Source: JAEUMW01 sp039807745
GTDB lineage: Bacteria > Pseudomonadota > Gammaproteobacteria > Burkholderiales > JAEUMW01
Length of the DNA: 6,365 bases
Reading direction: 5' to 3'
NCBI GenBank assembly: GCA_039807745.1
Contig: JBDHRV010000174.1
Span: 1 to 6,365 of the forward strand
The notes beneath the pieces are model-generated. The model ran no database searches. It worked only from the letters and a program-made list of their open reading frames with translations, and had not been told where the DNA came from. Shown here piece by piece: positions 1 through 6,290 of this stretch (its first letter is position 1; each line of letters begins with the position of its first letter). The position numbers were made by a program, and so were the translations under genes.

Positions 1-36
1 GCGCCGGCGCGCGCTCATCGCCATGGACGTCGTGTT

Positions 37-52
37 CCGCGCCGCGGCGCGG
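37..52. repeat. Perfect 16-bp GC-only palindrome
   Basis: The bases from 37 to 52 read identically on both strands (ccgcgccgcggcgcgg). As RNA they could fold into a short very GC-rich hairpin. No run of T follows, so this is not a standard intrinsic terminator. It lies about 140 bp upstream of the patatin gene start. It could be a protein-binding site, the remains of a terminator for a gene left of the window, or a chance palindrome in GC-rich DNA; the sequence alone does not decide. Confidence 0.4.
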
Positions 53-130
53 TGCTGTGGGGCTCAAGCTGCGAGATCCTGTGCGGTGGGGATGGGGCAC
101 ACATGATACCGAGGCGGCGAGGGCGGCGCG

Positions 131-157
131 TTCGCATGCGGCGGGTACCGCTACAAT
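131..157 (+). promoter_or_regulatory. Candidate sigma-70 type promoter for the patatin gene
   Basis: A TACAAT hexamer at 152-157 matches five of six bases of the -10 consensus. TTCGCA at 131-136 matches four of six of the -35 consensus, although the 15-base spacer is shorter than the preferred 17. Transcription would begin near 164 and leave a leader of roughly 28 bases before the ATG at 192. The -10 is followed by a GCGCGG run. The -10 is convincing and the -35 is weak. Confidence 0.4.
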
Positions 158-191
158 GCGCGGTGTTCGTGCGCGAGATTCGCTCCCTGCC

Positions 192-2444
192 ATGTCGAAC
201 GTCGCCCTTCGCACTGCCTCGCCGATCGCCCTGCTGGTCTGGTTCGCCGTGACGCTTGCAGGCACGGCCGCGACGGCTGCCGACCTGCAAGACCTCGCAC
301 AGCCCCCGACCCGTGAAGGCCGGCCCCGCATCGGGCTGGTGCTCTCGGGCGGCGGCGCCCGCGGCTTCGCGCATATCGGCGTGCTCAAGGTGCTGGAGGA
401 ACTGCGCGTGCCGATCGACTGCATCGCGGGCACGAGCATGGGCGCGGTCGTGGGCGGCGTCTATGCCGCGGGGATCGCGCCGGAGGAGATGGAGCGGCGC
501 GTGTCGAAGCTCGAATGGGACGATCTCCTCATCGACGACCCGGGGCGGCTGGATCGTCCGATGCGCCGCCGCAAGGACGATTTCACGTCGCTCTGGGATA
601 TCGAGCTCGGCTATCGGGACGGTGAGGTGCAGCTTCCGGCGGGTACCACGTCCGGCTACAAGTTCGAGCTCTTCCTGCGCGATCTGATCACGATCTCGGG
701 CGGCGTGGCGATCGCCAACTTCGACGAGCTGCCGGTGCCCTATCGCGCGGTGGCGACGAACCTCGAAACCGGCGAGATGCGCGTCTTCGACCACGGCGAT
801 CTTACGCGCGTGATGCGGGCCAGCATGTCGGTGCCGGGCGCGTTCGCACCGGTGCAGATCGACGGTCAGCTCTACGTCGACGGCGGTCTCGTGCGCAACC
901 TGCCGGTCGATGTCGCGCGCGCCACCTGCGCCGACGTGGTCATCGCGGTCAACCTCGGCACGCCGCTCGGCAAGCGCGACCAGTTGAAGTCCGTGTTCGC
1001 GGTCGCGCTGCAGTCGGTCAATCTCATGACCGAGCTCAACGTGTCGCAGTCGTTGAGCTCCCTCAAGGAGACCGATGTCCTGATTACCCCGGAGCTGACC
1101 GGCATCAGCTCCGCCGACTTCGCGCGCTACGCCGAGGCGATCCGGAGCGGGAGCAAAGCCGCGCGCGGCGAAACGCAGCGGCTGCTCGCCCTGCAGCTGC
1201 CGGAGCCCGACTACGCGGCCTGGGTGGCGGCGCGCGAGAGCCGGCGTACCGCGCCGGTCCCGATCGCGGAGATCCGGGTTGCGACCGGCACCAAGCTGGT
1301 CAACCCGGAGGTGATCAAGTCCGAGCTCAGCGTGCAGCCCGGCGACGCGTTCACGAGCCAGGCGCTCGACGGCGACTTGAAGCGCCTGTTCGGGCGCGGC
1401 GATTTCGATCAGGTCGACTACAGCCTCGTCGATGACGATGGCAAGCGCGCGGTCCTCATCAACGCGACGGAGAAATCCTGGGGCCCCAACTACATCAAGT
1501 TCGGGCTCGGCCTGTACACGGATTTCCAGGACGGACAGCGTTTCAATCTGCTGGCGAGCTACCGCAAGACCTGGCTCAACCGCCTCGGCGCGGAATGGCG
1601 TACCGATGCGCAGGTCGGATTCACCAATCGTTTCGTGAGCGAGTTCTATCAGCCGCTCGACCTCAAGTACGTCGGCTTCGTCGCGCCGCGCATCGAGCTG
1701 CAGGCGCAGCCCACGCAGTTTTACTTCAACAACCAGCTGCTGGGCAATTACGGCGTCAAGTATGCGCGCGCGCACCTCGACCTCGGGTACCAGAGCCGTC
1801 TGTTCGACGTGCGTCTCGGACCGTTCGCGGGGTGGCTGGAGGCGAGCCCGGACTTCGGGGTGGTCGACCTGACACGCTTCGAGCTGTTCCAGGCGGGCGT
1901 CACCGCGCGCGCGCTCGTGGATCAGCTCGACGACACCGATTTCCCGCGGGACGGCTACCTCGGCCTGGCGCGCATGTTCTCGACCCAGTCCGCCATGGGA
2001 TCCGAAGATCAGTACACGAAGGCGGATGCTTCGCTGCTGGTCGCGAAAAGCCTCGATCGCCACACCTTGAGCCTGGGACTGTCGGGTGGCGGAACGCCGA
2101 GCGGCGACCTTCCGGTCTACGACCCTTTCATCTTGGGCGGTTTTCAGCGGCTGTCGGGCCTGCAGATCGGTCAGCTCACCGGCACGCAATACGTCCTCGG
2201 ACGGCTGGCGTACTACTACAAGTACGACCGCCTGCCGCCGCAGTTGGGCACCGGGCTCTATCTCGGCGGCACGGCCGAGGTGGGGCGCATGAACGGCCCG
2301 AACGATCCGCTGCTGACGAATGAGTACCTGGGCGGGTTCAGCGTCTTCTGGGGCGCCGACACGATCATCGGGCCGGTCTACGTCGCCTATGGCCGGTCGA
2401 CAGCGGGGTACGACTCGTTTTACTTTCTTCTCGGGCGGCCGTAA
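192..2444 (+). CDS. Patatin-like phospholipase with POTRA and outer-membrane beta-barrel (PlpD-like, type Vd autotransporter)
   Basis: This 750-residue protein has the layout of type Vd autotransporters such as Pseudomonas PlpD (about 730 residues): signal peptide, patatin lipase, single POTRA, barrel. Residues 1-29 are a signal peptide with hydrophobic core IALLVWFAVTLAG and an ATA cleavage site. The patatin domain spans about 47-345. Its oxyanion loop is GGGARG (53-58), the catalytic serine is Ser82 in GTSMG, and the dyad aspartate is Asp230 in DGG, so the active site is complete. A POTRA-like segment covers about 357-430, and alternating aromatic/hydrophobic beta-strands typical of the Bac_surface_Ag/BamA barrel run from about 432 to the end. 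By family knowledge it hydrolyses phospholipids (A1/lysophospholipase) and sits in the outer membrane with the lipase in the periplasm or exported. The ATG at 192 was chosen because it gives an intact signal peptide; an in-frame ATG at 156 overlaps the -10 and adds a basic tail. The Shine-Dalgarno is weak. The chain ends LLGRP, without the terminal aromatic residue usual in such barrels. Confidence 0.93.
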   Translation: MSNVALRTASPIALLVWFAVTLAGTAATAADLQDLAQPPTREGRPRIGLVLSGGGARGFAHIGVLKVLEELRVPIDCIAGTSMGAVVGGVYAAGIAPEEMERRVSKLEWDDLLIDDPGRLDRPMRRRKDDFTSLWDIELGYRDGEVQLPAGTTSGYKFELFLRDLITISGGVAIANFDELPVPYRAVATNLETGEMRVFDHGDLTRVMRASMSVPGAFAPVQIDGQLYVDGGLVRNLPVDVARATCADVVIAVNLGTPLGKRDQLKSVFAVALQSVNLMTELNVSQSLSSLKETDVLITPELTGISSADFARYAEAIRSGSKAARGETQRLLALQLPEPDYAAWVAARESRRTAPVPIAEIRVATGTKLVNPEVIKSELSVQPGDAFTSQALDGDLKRLFGRGDFDQVDYSLVDDDGKRAVLINATEKSWGPNYIKFGLGLYTDFQDGQRFNLLASYRKTWLNRLGAEWRTDAQVGFTNRFVSEFYQPLDLKYVGFVAPRIELQAQPTQFYFNNQLLGNYGVKYARAHLDLGYQSRLFDVRLGPFAGWLEASPDFGVVDLTRFELFQAGVTARALVDQLDDTDFPRDGYLGLARMFSTQSAMGSEDQYTKADASLLVAKSLDRHTLSLGLSGGGTPSGDLPVYDPFILGGFQRLSGLQIGQLTGTQYVLGRLAYYYKYDRLPPQLGTGLYLGGTAEVGRMNGPNDPLLTNEYLGGFSVFWGADTIIGPVYVAYGRSTAGYDSFYFLLGRP

Positions 2445-2465
2445 CACGATTTTCCTGTCGTGATC

Positions 2466-2474
2466 TGGCACAAT
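2466..2474 (+). promoter_or_regulatory. Candidate extended -10 promoter element
   Basis: TGGCACAAT reads as an extended -10 (TGn followed by CACAAT, four of six to consensus). It lies in the gap between the patatin gene and the solute-binding protein gene. I see no good -35 at the expected distance, which fits an extended -10 promoter or argues against a promoter. Transcription would start near 2481, about 22 bases before the leader ATG at 2503. The bases after the hexamer resemble those after the patatin -10: ACAAT followed closely by CGCGG. Confidence 0.28.
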
Positions 2475-2502
2475 CGCGGGCATTCCACAGGTCTCGACCA
2501 AC

Positions 2503-2535
2503 ATGATCGCCGTATACGAAGGAGGTGTCGCTTGA
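2503..2535 (+). CDS. Ten-codon leader reading frame (MIAVYEGGVA) overlapping the next gene's start
   Basis: An ATG at 2503 opens a frame encoding MIAVYEGGVA and ends at TGA 2533-2535. The stop shares bases with the TTG start of the solute-binding protein gene in the tetranucleotide TTGA (2532-2535). The strong Shine-Dalgarno of that gene lies inside this frame, where it encodes Glu-Gly-Gly. A weak AGGT at 2489-2492 could serve the leader itself. Such stop/start overlaps commonly couple translation. Whether the peptide is made, or the ATG is chance, cannot be told from sequence. The peptide has no run of one amino acid that would suggest classical attenuation. Confidence 0.3.
   Translation: MIAVYEGGVA
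2519..2527 (+). promoter_or_regulatory. Strong ribosome binding site that fixes the TTG start
   Basis: AAGGAGGTG is a near-complete complement to the 3' end of 16S rRNA. Its GGAGG core ends six bases before TTG at 2532. It is by far the best Shine-Dalgarno in the window and decides the start of the solute-binding protein in favour of the rare TTG over an in-frame GTG at 2460. A strong site paired with a weak initiation codon is a common compensation. Confidence 0.85.
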
Positions 2536-3362
2536 GGCGCGCCGTCGTTCCCATCCTCGTGTGTTTCACGGTATTTCTTGCGGGCTGCGGTTGGATGCCA
2601 TGGCGGAGCAAGGCCGATGCGCCCTCGTCCAAGGCCGAGAGCGCGGCCCCCAGGACAATCCGGGTCGGCATGGCGGCGAACTATCCACCGCTTTCGTTTC
2701 GCGAAGACGGGGAGCTCGTGGGCATCGAGGTCGACCTCGTGCGCGAAGTGGTGCGCGAGACCGGCATGACCGTGACGATCAAGCAGGTGCCCTGGGCGGA
2801 ACTGATCCCGGCGCTGCAGTCGGGCAAGATCGACGTGATCATGTCCGGCATGTCGGTGACCGACGCGCGCGCGCAGCAGGTCGCCTTTGTCGAGCCCTAT
2901 CTGCGCGCCGGGCAGATGGTGCTGATACGCGAACAGGACGTGCCGCGGCTCGGACAGCCCGCGCGGCTGCGCGATCCACGGCGACGCATCGCCGTCGTCA
3001 GCGGGACGACGGGTGAACAGTACGTGCGTCTCGATCTGCCGCAGGCGGAGGTGGTCGTCTTCCCCGACAGCGACGCGGCCGCAGCCGCGCTCGCAGCGGG
3101 CACGGTGGAGTACTTCATCCACGACGCACCGTCGATCTGGCGCTTCGGCATGGCGAGCAACGCGGGCGGCGCCGGACTGGTCGGTCTGTACACCCCGCTC
3201 ACGGATGAATATCTCGCGTGGGCGGTGCGCAAGAACGACGTGCAGCTGAAGGCGCAGCTCGATGCGGCAGTGCGCGAGATGAAGCGGCGCGGCACGGTCG
3301 ACGCGATCGTGCGCCGCTGGATCGAGACACAGGTCGAAGTGACGCCGATCCGGCCGTACTGA
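2532..3362 (+). CDS. Lipid-anchored family 3 extracellular solute-binding protein (amino-acid-type ABC transporter binding protein)
   Basis: A 276-residue periplasmic binding protein of the SBP_bac_3 family, which captures amino acids or similar small polar ligands. Starting at TTG 2532 gives a lipoprotein signal peptide: basic n-region, hydrophobic stretch 5-17, and lipobox LAGC with Cys19 as the lipidated residue. Gly follows the Cys, so by E. coli rules it should be sent to the outer membrane. A linker rich in Ala, Ser and Pro follows, then the binding fold from about residue 42. Family hallmarks are the opening RVGMAANYPPLSF (44-56), GIEVDLVREV (64-73), the GKIDVIMSGM hinge region (98-107), and Thr110/Arg113 before the FVEPY motif; the Arg normally binds the ligand carboxylate. 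The second lobe includes VVSGTTGEQY and ends with a C-terminal helix. No permease or ATPase gene is visible nearby, so it may serve a distant transporter or act as a sensor. The ligand cannot be predicted, and the domain also occurs in enzymes and sensor proteins. Confidence 0.88.
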   Translation: MRRAVVPILVCFTVFLAGCGWMPWRSKADAPSSKAESAAPRTIRVGMAANYPPLSFREDGELVGIEVDLVREVVRETGMTVTIKQVPWAELIPALQSGKIDVIMSGMSVTDARAQQVAFVEPYLRAGQMVLIREQDVPRLGQPARLRDPRRRIAVVSGTTGEQYVRLDLPQAEVVVFPDSDAAAAALAAGTVEYFIHDAPSIWRFGMASNAGGAGLVGLYTPLTDEYLAWAVRKNDVQLKAQLDAAVREMKRRGTVDAIVRRWIETQVEVTPIRPY

Positions 3363-3379
3363 ACTGTGCAGGCAAGCGC

Positions 3380-3967
3380 GTGACCCGCTTCCCGGTGCTG
3401 CTGATCCTGGTGGGGCTCGTGCTCGGACCTGGTTATTACGCGTGGGCCGCGTTCTTCAGCGGCGGCAGCGTGGGAGAGCACCGATTGGGCGAGAAGGGGG
3501 CGCGCTTCACGCTGCCGAGCGGCGACGTGATGCGATTTTCGAACGCGAACACGTTCCAGCCGGTGGAGCTCGCGCTCGATCCGGCGATGAACACGGTGGG
3601 TCTGGCCCTTGTGTTCGAGGTGGTGGGCGACGTGCACATCGAACCCGTGCGCAGCAACGCGTACCGGGCGCACTTGCTGGTGGGCGGCAGTCCGCTCGTG
3701 GAGAAACAGGTGACGATCGGCCGCGGCACCAGTCAGGGCCCGGATCAGCGCTGGTCGGAGCTGGTCGCGACGGTCGACGTGCCGAGCGCTGCCGCCTATA
3801 CGTTCGTGCTCGAAGAGACCAGGCCGCCCGAGCTGCCGCTCGCGGGCATCAGCCTGCAGGTGCGGCGCAACGTCGTGCGCGCACGGATGGAATTGGTCTG
3901 GTCGGGCGTTGCCATGCTGGTCGCCGGTGTGGTCGCCTTCTTCGTCGCCACGCGACGCTCTTCCTGA
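3380..3967 (+). CDS. Uncharacterised two-pass membrane protein with a periplasmic beta-rich domain
   Basis: I do not recognise this 195-residue protein. A hydrophobic helix lies at about 5-26 (VLLILVGLVLGPGYYAWAAFF) and a second at about 171-190, followed by a short basic tail TRRSS. The basic tail and the start favour both ends in the cytoplasm, with residues 27-170 in the periplasm. That middle part alternates hydrophobic and polar residues, with many Val, Gly and Thr, and few obvious helices, suggesting a beta-sandwich; there is no cysteine and no evident catalytic motif. The GTG at 3380 is used because it is the only start giving a full first helix; the next ATG is at codon 51. AGG seven bases upstream is a weak ribosome site. 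The gene starts 17 bases after the solute-binding gene and ends 15 bases before the esterase, so it is probably co-transcribed. It could be an accessory subunit for an envelope complex, but nothing in the sequence proves a role. Confidence 0.75.
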   Translation: MTRFPVLLILVGLVLGPGYYAWAAFFSGGSVGEHRLGEKGARFTLPSGDVMRFSNANTFQPVELALDPAMNTVGLALVFEVVGDVHIEPVRSNAYRAHLLVGGSPLVEKQVTIGRGTSQGPDQRWSELVATVDVPSAAAYTFVLEETRPPELPLAGISLQVRRNVVRARMELVWSGVAMLVAGVVAFFVATRRSS

Positions 3968-3982
3968 ACGAAGCCCACGCTG

Positions 3983-5044
3983 ATGCGCATGCTTTTTGTC
4001 GCCAGTCTCCTCGTCTGCGCCCTCGCGCGCGCAGCCGGACCGCAGGGCGAGTTTCTCCCTGCCGTCAGCGTCGCGAGCCCCGATGGTGGTTTGACCTACA
4101 ACTGGATCGTCTCCAGGAGCCGCGACTACCGGCTCTACGTGCCCGCGAGCTACGTCAAGGGCAAGCCGATGCCGCTCGTGGTCATGCTGCACGGCTGCAA
4201 GCAGGACCCCGAGAGCTTCGCCGCCGGCACGCGCATGAACCGGCTCGCCGACGAGCACGGCTTCCTCGCGCTCTACCCGCGCCAGAGCGCGCTCGCCAAC
4301 GGCTACTCGTGCTGGAACTGGTTCGACCCGAGCACGCAGGCGCGAGGCGGCGAGGCGGCGATCGTGATGGCGATGGTCGACGATGTCCGCGCGCGCTACA
4401 GCGTCGACGCCGAGCGCATCTACGTGGCGGGCATCTCGGCGGGCGGGGCGTTTGCCGCGATCCTCGCCAGCTGCTATGCCGACGTCTTCGCGGCGGCGGC
4501 CGTGCACTCCGGTTTTCCCTACGGCGTCGCGGACAATCCGATCGCGGGACTGCGGGTCATGGAGAAGGCGTATCCGTACGACGCCGAGAAGTCCGGGCGG
4601 GCAGCCTTCGACTGCCGGGGCGGCGGACGGCGCACCCTCCCCATGCTGGTGATCCACGGTACCGAGGACGACAAGGTGCTGCCGAAAGCGGCGGGCGACG
4701 TCGTGCAGCAATTCGCGCAGGTGGACGACTTGTGCGACGACGGGCAGGACAACGACAGCGTCGCCGCAACGCGGCTTACGAAGCAGGCGGTTGCGGGAGA
4801 GGCCGGTGGACATGCCTATGTCGTGTCGACGCTGGCGCGCGGTGGCAAGCCCTTGCTGCAGGAGGTGCTGGTCACGGGACTGGGCCACGCGTGGAGCGGC
4901 GGCGACGATGGCCGCCAGAGCCCCGACGAACGCGTGAAGTACCCGTACAACGATCCGCGGGGACCCGATGCGAGCCGCATGATGTGGGCCTTTTTCGCGC
5001 AGCACACCCTTGCCGACAACCCGGCCTGCGCGGTGCGCAAGTGA
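3983..5044 (+). CDS. Secreted esterase of the PHB depolymerase family (alpha/beta hydrolase)
   Basis: A 353-residue alpha/beta hydrolase of the Esterase_phb group, which includes extracellular polyhydroxybutyrate depolymerases, feruloyl esterases and acetylxylan esterases. Residues 1-17 form a signal peptide (LFVASLLVCALARA), so it should be exported. The oxyanion region is MLHGCKQD (68-75). The nucleophile is Ser152 in AGISAGG, the family form of GxSxG. The acid is probably Asp229 in HGTEDDKV, and the base is His302 in GLGHAWSGG. The end, with YNDPRGPDAS and MMWAFF, is also typical. Six cysteines in the mature part (72, 110, 164, 211, 251, 349) could form disulfides. No separate polymer-binding or carbohydrate-binding domain is present, so the substrate (short PHB oligomers, plant phenolic esters or other esters) stays open. 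The ATG at 3983 gives the full signal peptide; ATG 3989 is a possible alternative. Its stop lies four bases before the next ATG, indicating coupling with the acetyltransferase. Confidence 0.9.
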   Translation: MRMLFVASLLVCALARAAGPQGEFLPAVSVASPDGGLTYNWIVSRSRDYRLYVPASYVKGKPMPLVVMLHGCKQDPESFAAGTRMNRLADEHGFLALYPRQSALANGYSCWNWFDPSTQARGGEAAIVMAMVDDVRARYSVDAERIYVAGISAGGAFAAILASCYADVFAAAAVHSGFPYGVADNPIAGLRVMEKAYPYDAEKSGRAAFDCRGGGRRTLPMLVIHGTEDDKVLPKAAGDVVQQFAQVDDLCDDGQDNDSVAATRLTKQAVAGEAGGHAYVVSTLARGGKPLLQEVLVTGLGHAWSGGDDGRQSPDERVKYPYNDPRGPDASRMMWAFFAQHTLADNPACAVRK

Positions 5045-5048
5045 CGCG

Positions 5049-5606
5049 ATGAGCGAACGCGAAAAGATGCTGGCGGGCGAGCTCTACGACCCGCTCGATG
5101 CGGCGCTCTGCGCCGACCGGCGCCGCGCGCGGCTGCTCTTTCAAGCCTTCAACCACACGCGCGATGACCAGGGCGAAGAGCGCGCACGGCTCATTCGGGA
5201 GCTGATCCCGGCGTCGGGCGAGGGTGTCTGGATCGAGCCGCCCTTCTTCTGCGACTACGGCCGCAACATCACGCTCGGCGACAAGGTCTTCTTCAACTTC
5301 AACTGCGTGGTGCTCGACGTGGCGCCGGTGCGGATCGGGTCGCGCGTGCTTTGCGGGCCGGCCGTGCAGATCTACGCGGCGACGCACCCGCTGCGGGCAA
5401 TCGAGCGCCAGACCGGCCTCGAGCTGGGCGCACCGGTCGAAATCGGCGACGACGTGTGGGTCGGCGGCGGTGCGATCGTCTGCCCCGGCGTGCGCATCGG
5501 GGCGCGGTCGGTGATCGGCGCAGGCAGTGTGGTCACGCGCGACATTCCCGATGGCGTCTTCGCCGCGGGCAATCCGTGCCGCGTCATCCGGTCGATCGAA
5601 GACTGA
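5049..5606 (+). CDS. Sugar O-acetyltransferase, maltose acetyltransferase/NodL type
   Basis: A 185-residue acetyl-CoA-dependent O-acetyltransferase of the left-handed beta-helix superfamily, near the usual length for Maa, LacA and NodL. The N-terminus, EKMLAGELYDPLD, is the characteristic opening of the maltose acetyltransferase (Mac) domain, about residues 5-60. Hexapeptide repeats begin near 70 and continue through GDDVWVGGGAIVCPGVRIG and GAGSVVTRDIPDG, ending in the AGNPCRVIR motif. Asn84 and His113 (in ATHPL) are the expected acceptor-binding and catalytic residues. These enzymes act as cytoplasmic trimers and acetylate the 6-hydroxyl of sugars or oligosaccharides; the specific acceptor is not readable. 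The start is four bases after the esterase stop and lacks a clear Shine-Dalgarno, so translation probably depends on termination of the upstream gene. Upstream in-frame starts would overlap the esterase and do not match the family. Confidence 0.92.
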   Translation: MSEREKMLAGELYDPLDAALCADRRRARLLFQAFNHTRDDQGEERARLIRELIPASGEGVWIEPPFFCDYGRNITLGDKVFFNFNCVVLDVAPVRIGSRVLCGPAVQIYAATHPLRAIERQTGLELGAPVEIGDDVWVGGGAIVCPGVRIGARSVIGAGSVVTRDIPDGVFAAGNPCRVIRSIED

Positions 5607-5609
5607 GGC

Positions 5610-6290
5610 ATGTGCGGTCGCTACGTCACGCCGGACGAGGCGGCGCTGGAGCGGTTCTGGACGCTGGATCGCCGCCACTGGAATCCGCTTCGCGGGAGCT
5701 TCAACGCCGCGCCGACCAGCATCGTGCCCATCGTCCATCGCGCCGCGGACGGCGCCTCCGAGCTCCTGGCGGCGCGCTGGGGTCTCGTCCCGCACTGGTG
5801 GAGCAAAGCGAAGCTGCCGACGCTCACTTTCAACGCGCGCAGCGAAGAGGTGGCGGACAAGCCGATGTGGCGGGACAGCTATCGACGCATGCGCTGCCTC
5901 ATGCCGGCGCGGGGCTGGTACGAGTGGCAGGCGCGTGCGCCCGCGCCCGGAGCAGGCAAGCGCCGATCTCCCAAGCAGCCGTACTACGTCTATAGCGACG
6001 CTTCGCCCGTCATCGCCTTCGCGGGCCTGATGGCGGTGTGGCGCACGCCCGACGATCAGCGGCTGGTCTCGTGCGCCGTGCTGACCCGGCCTGCGGCACC
6101 GGGCCTCGCGCACATTCACGAGCGGATGCCGGTCGTGCTCGCCCCCGAGGCCTATGCGCCGTGGCTGGCTCCGGAGACGAGCGTCGAAGAGCTGACCCGA
6201 CTCGTCAGCGAAGCGCGGGAAGACTTTGCGAGTCAAGCCGTGAGCGCGAGCGCGGCGGTGCCGGATGCCGCTCTGGAGTCTTCGAGGTAA
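5610..6290 (+). CDS. SRAP-domain protein, YedK/HMCES type abasic-site DNA-protein crosslinker
   Basis: A 226-residue SOS-response-associated peptidase (SRAP) protein, close in length to E. coli YedK (222). After loss of Met1 the catalytic Cys2 (MCGRY) becomes the N-terminus and forms a thiazolidine link with abasic sites in single-stranded DNA, shielding them during replication. All core residues are visible: Cys2, Asn32 in FNAAPT, Asn75 and Arg77 in FNARSE, Glu105 in GWYEW, and His170 in HERMP. WGLVPHWW (57-64) and FAGLMAVW are also family hallmarks. The last 20 or so residues are rich in Ala and Ser and look disordered. The ATG begins three bases after the acetyltransferase stop; a GAGG overlapping that stop is too close to be a good ribosome site, so coupled translation is likely. 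The start is certain because Cys2 must be second. The name 'peptidase' reflects removal of its own Met. No LexA box is visible upstream, as expected inside an operon. Confidence 0.95.
   Translation: MCGRYVTPDEAALERFWTLDRRHWNPLRGSFNAAPTSIVPIVHRAADGASELLAARWGLVPHWWSKAKLPTLTFNARSEEVADKPMWRDSYRRMRCLMPARGWYEWQARAPAPGAGKRRSPKQPYYVYSDASPVIAFAGLMAVWRTPDDQRLVSCAVLTRPAAPGLAHIHERMPVVLAPEAYAPWLAPETSVEELTRLVSEAREDFASQAVSASAAVPDAALESSR

Noticed and set aside
2..106. A possible 3' end of an upstream gene, a frame open from base 2 to TGA at 104-106.
   Set aside because: About 34 codons of Ala/Arg/Cys-rich translation match nothing I recognise, and such short open stretches are common at this GC content.
57..191. 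Upstream starts for the patatin protein at 57 and 156.
   Set aside because: They place a basic, unstructured tail in front of a good signal peptide, and the ATG at 156 overlaps the candidate -10.
2445..2462. A terminator after the patatin gene: CACGA and TCGTG form a 5-bp stem with an 8-base loop.
   Set aside because: The stem is short and no T run follows it; the Ts are in the loop. Too weak to call.
2466..2481. A sigma-54 type promoter suggested by TGGCAC.
   Set aside because: The required GC of the -12 element is not at the correct distance (GG is found there) and there is no TTGC.
2460..2531. An upstream GTG start for the solute-binding protein at 2460.
   Set aside because: It would add 24 residues rich in His and Arg before the signal peptide, moving the lipobox inward, and has no ribosome site. 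TTG 2532 has a near-perfect one.
15..3122. A very long open frame on the minus strand across the patatin and solute-binding genes (about 1035 codons).
   Set aside because: It lies antisense to two genes with complete family motifs. Its translation is full of Arg, His, Asp and Ala with no recognisable domain, as expected for a shadow frame in GC-rich coding DNA.
2897..5005. A second long minus-strand frame (about 702 codons) opposite the membrane protein and the esterase.
   Set aside because: Same low-complexity composition, no domain, and no ribosome site seen; it mirrors the codon bias of the plus-strand genes.
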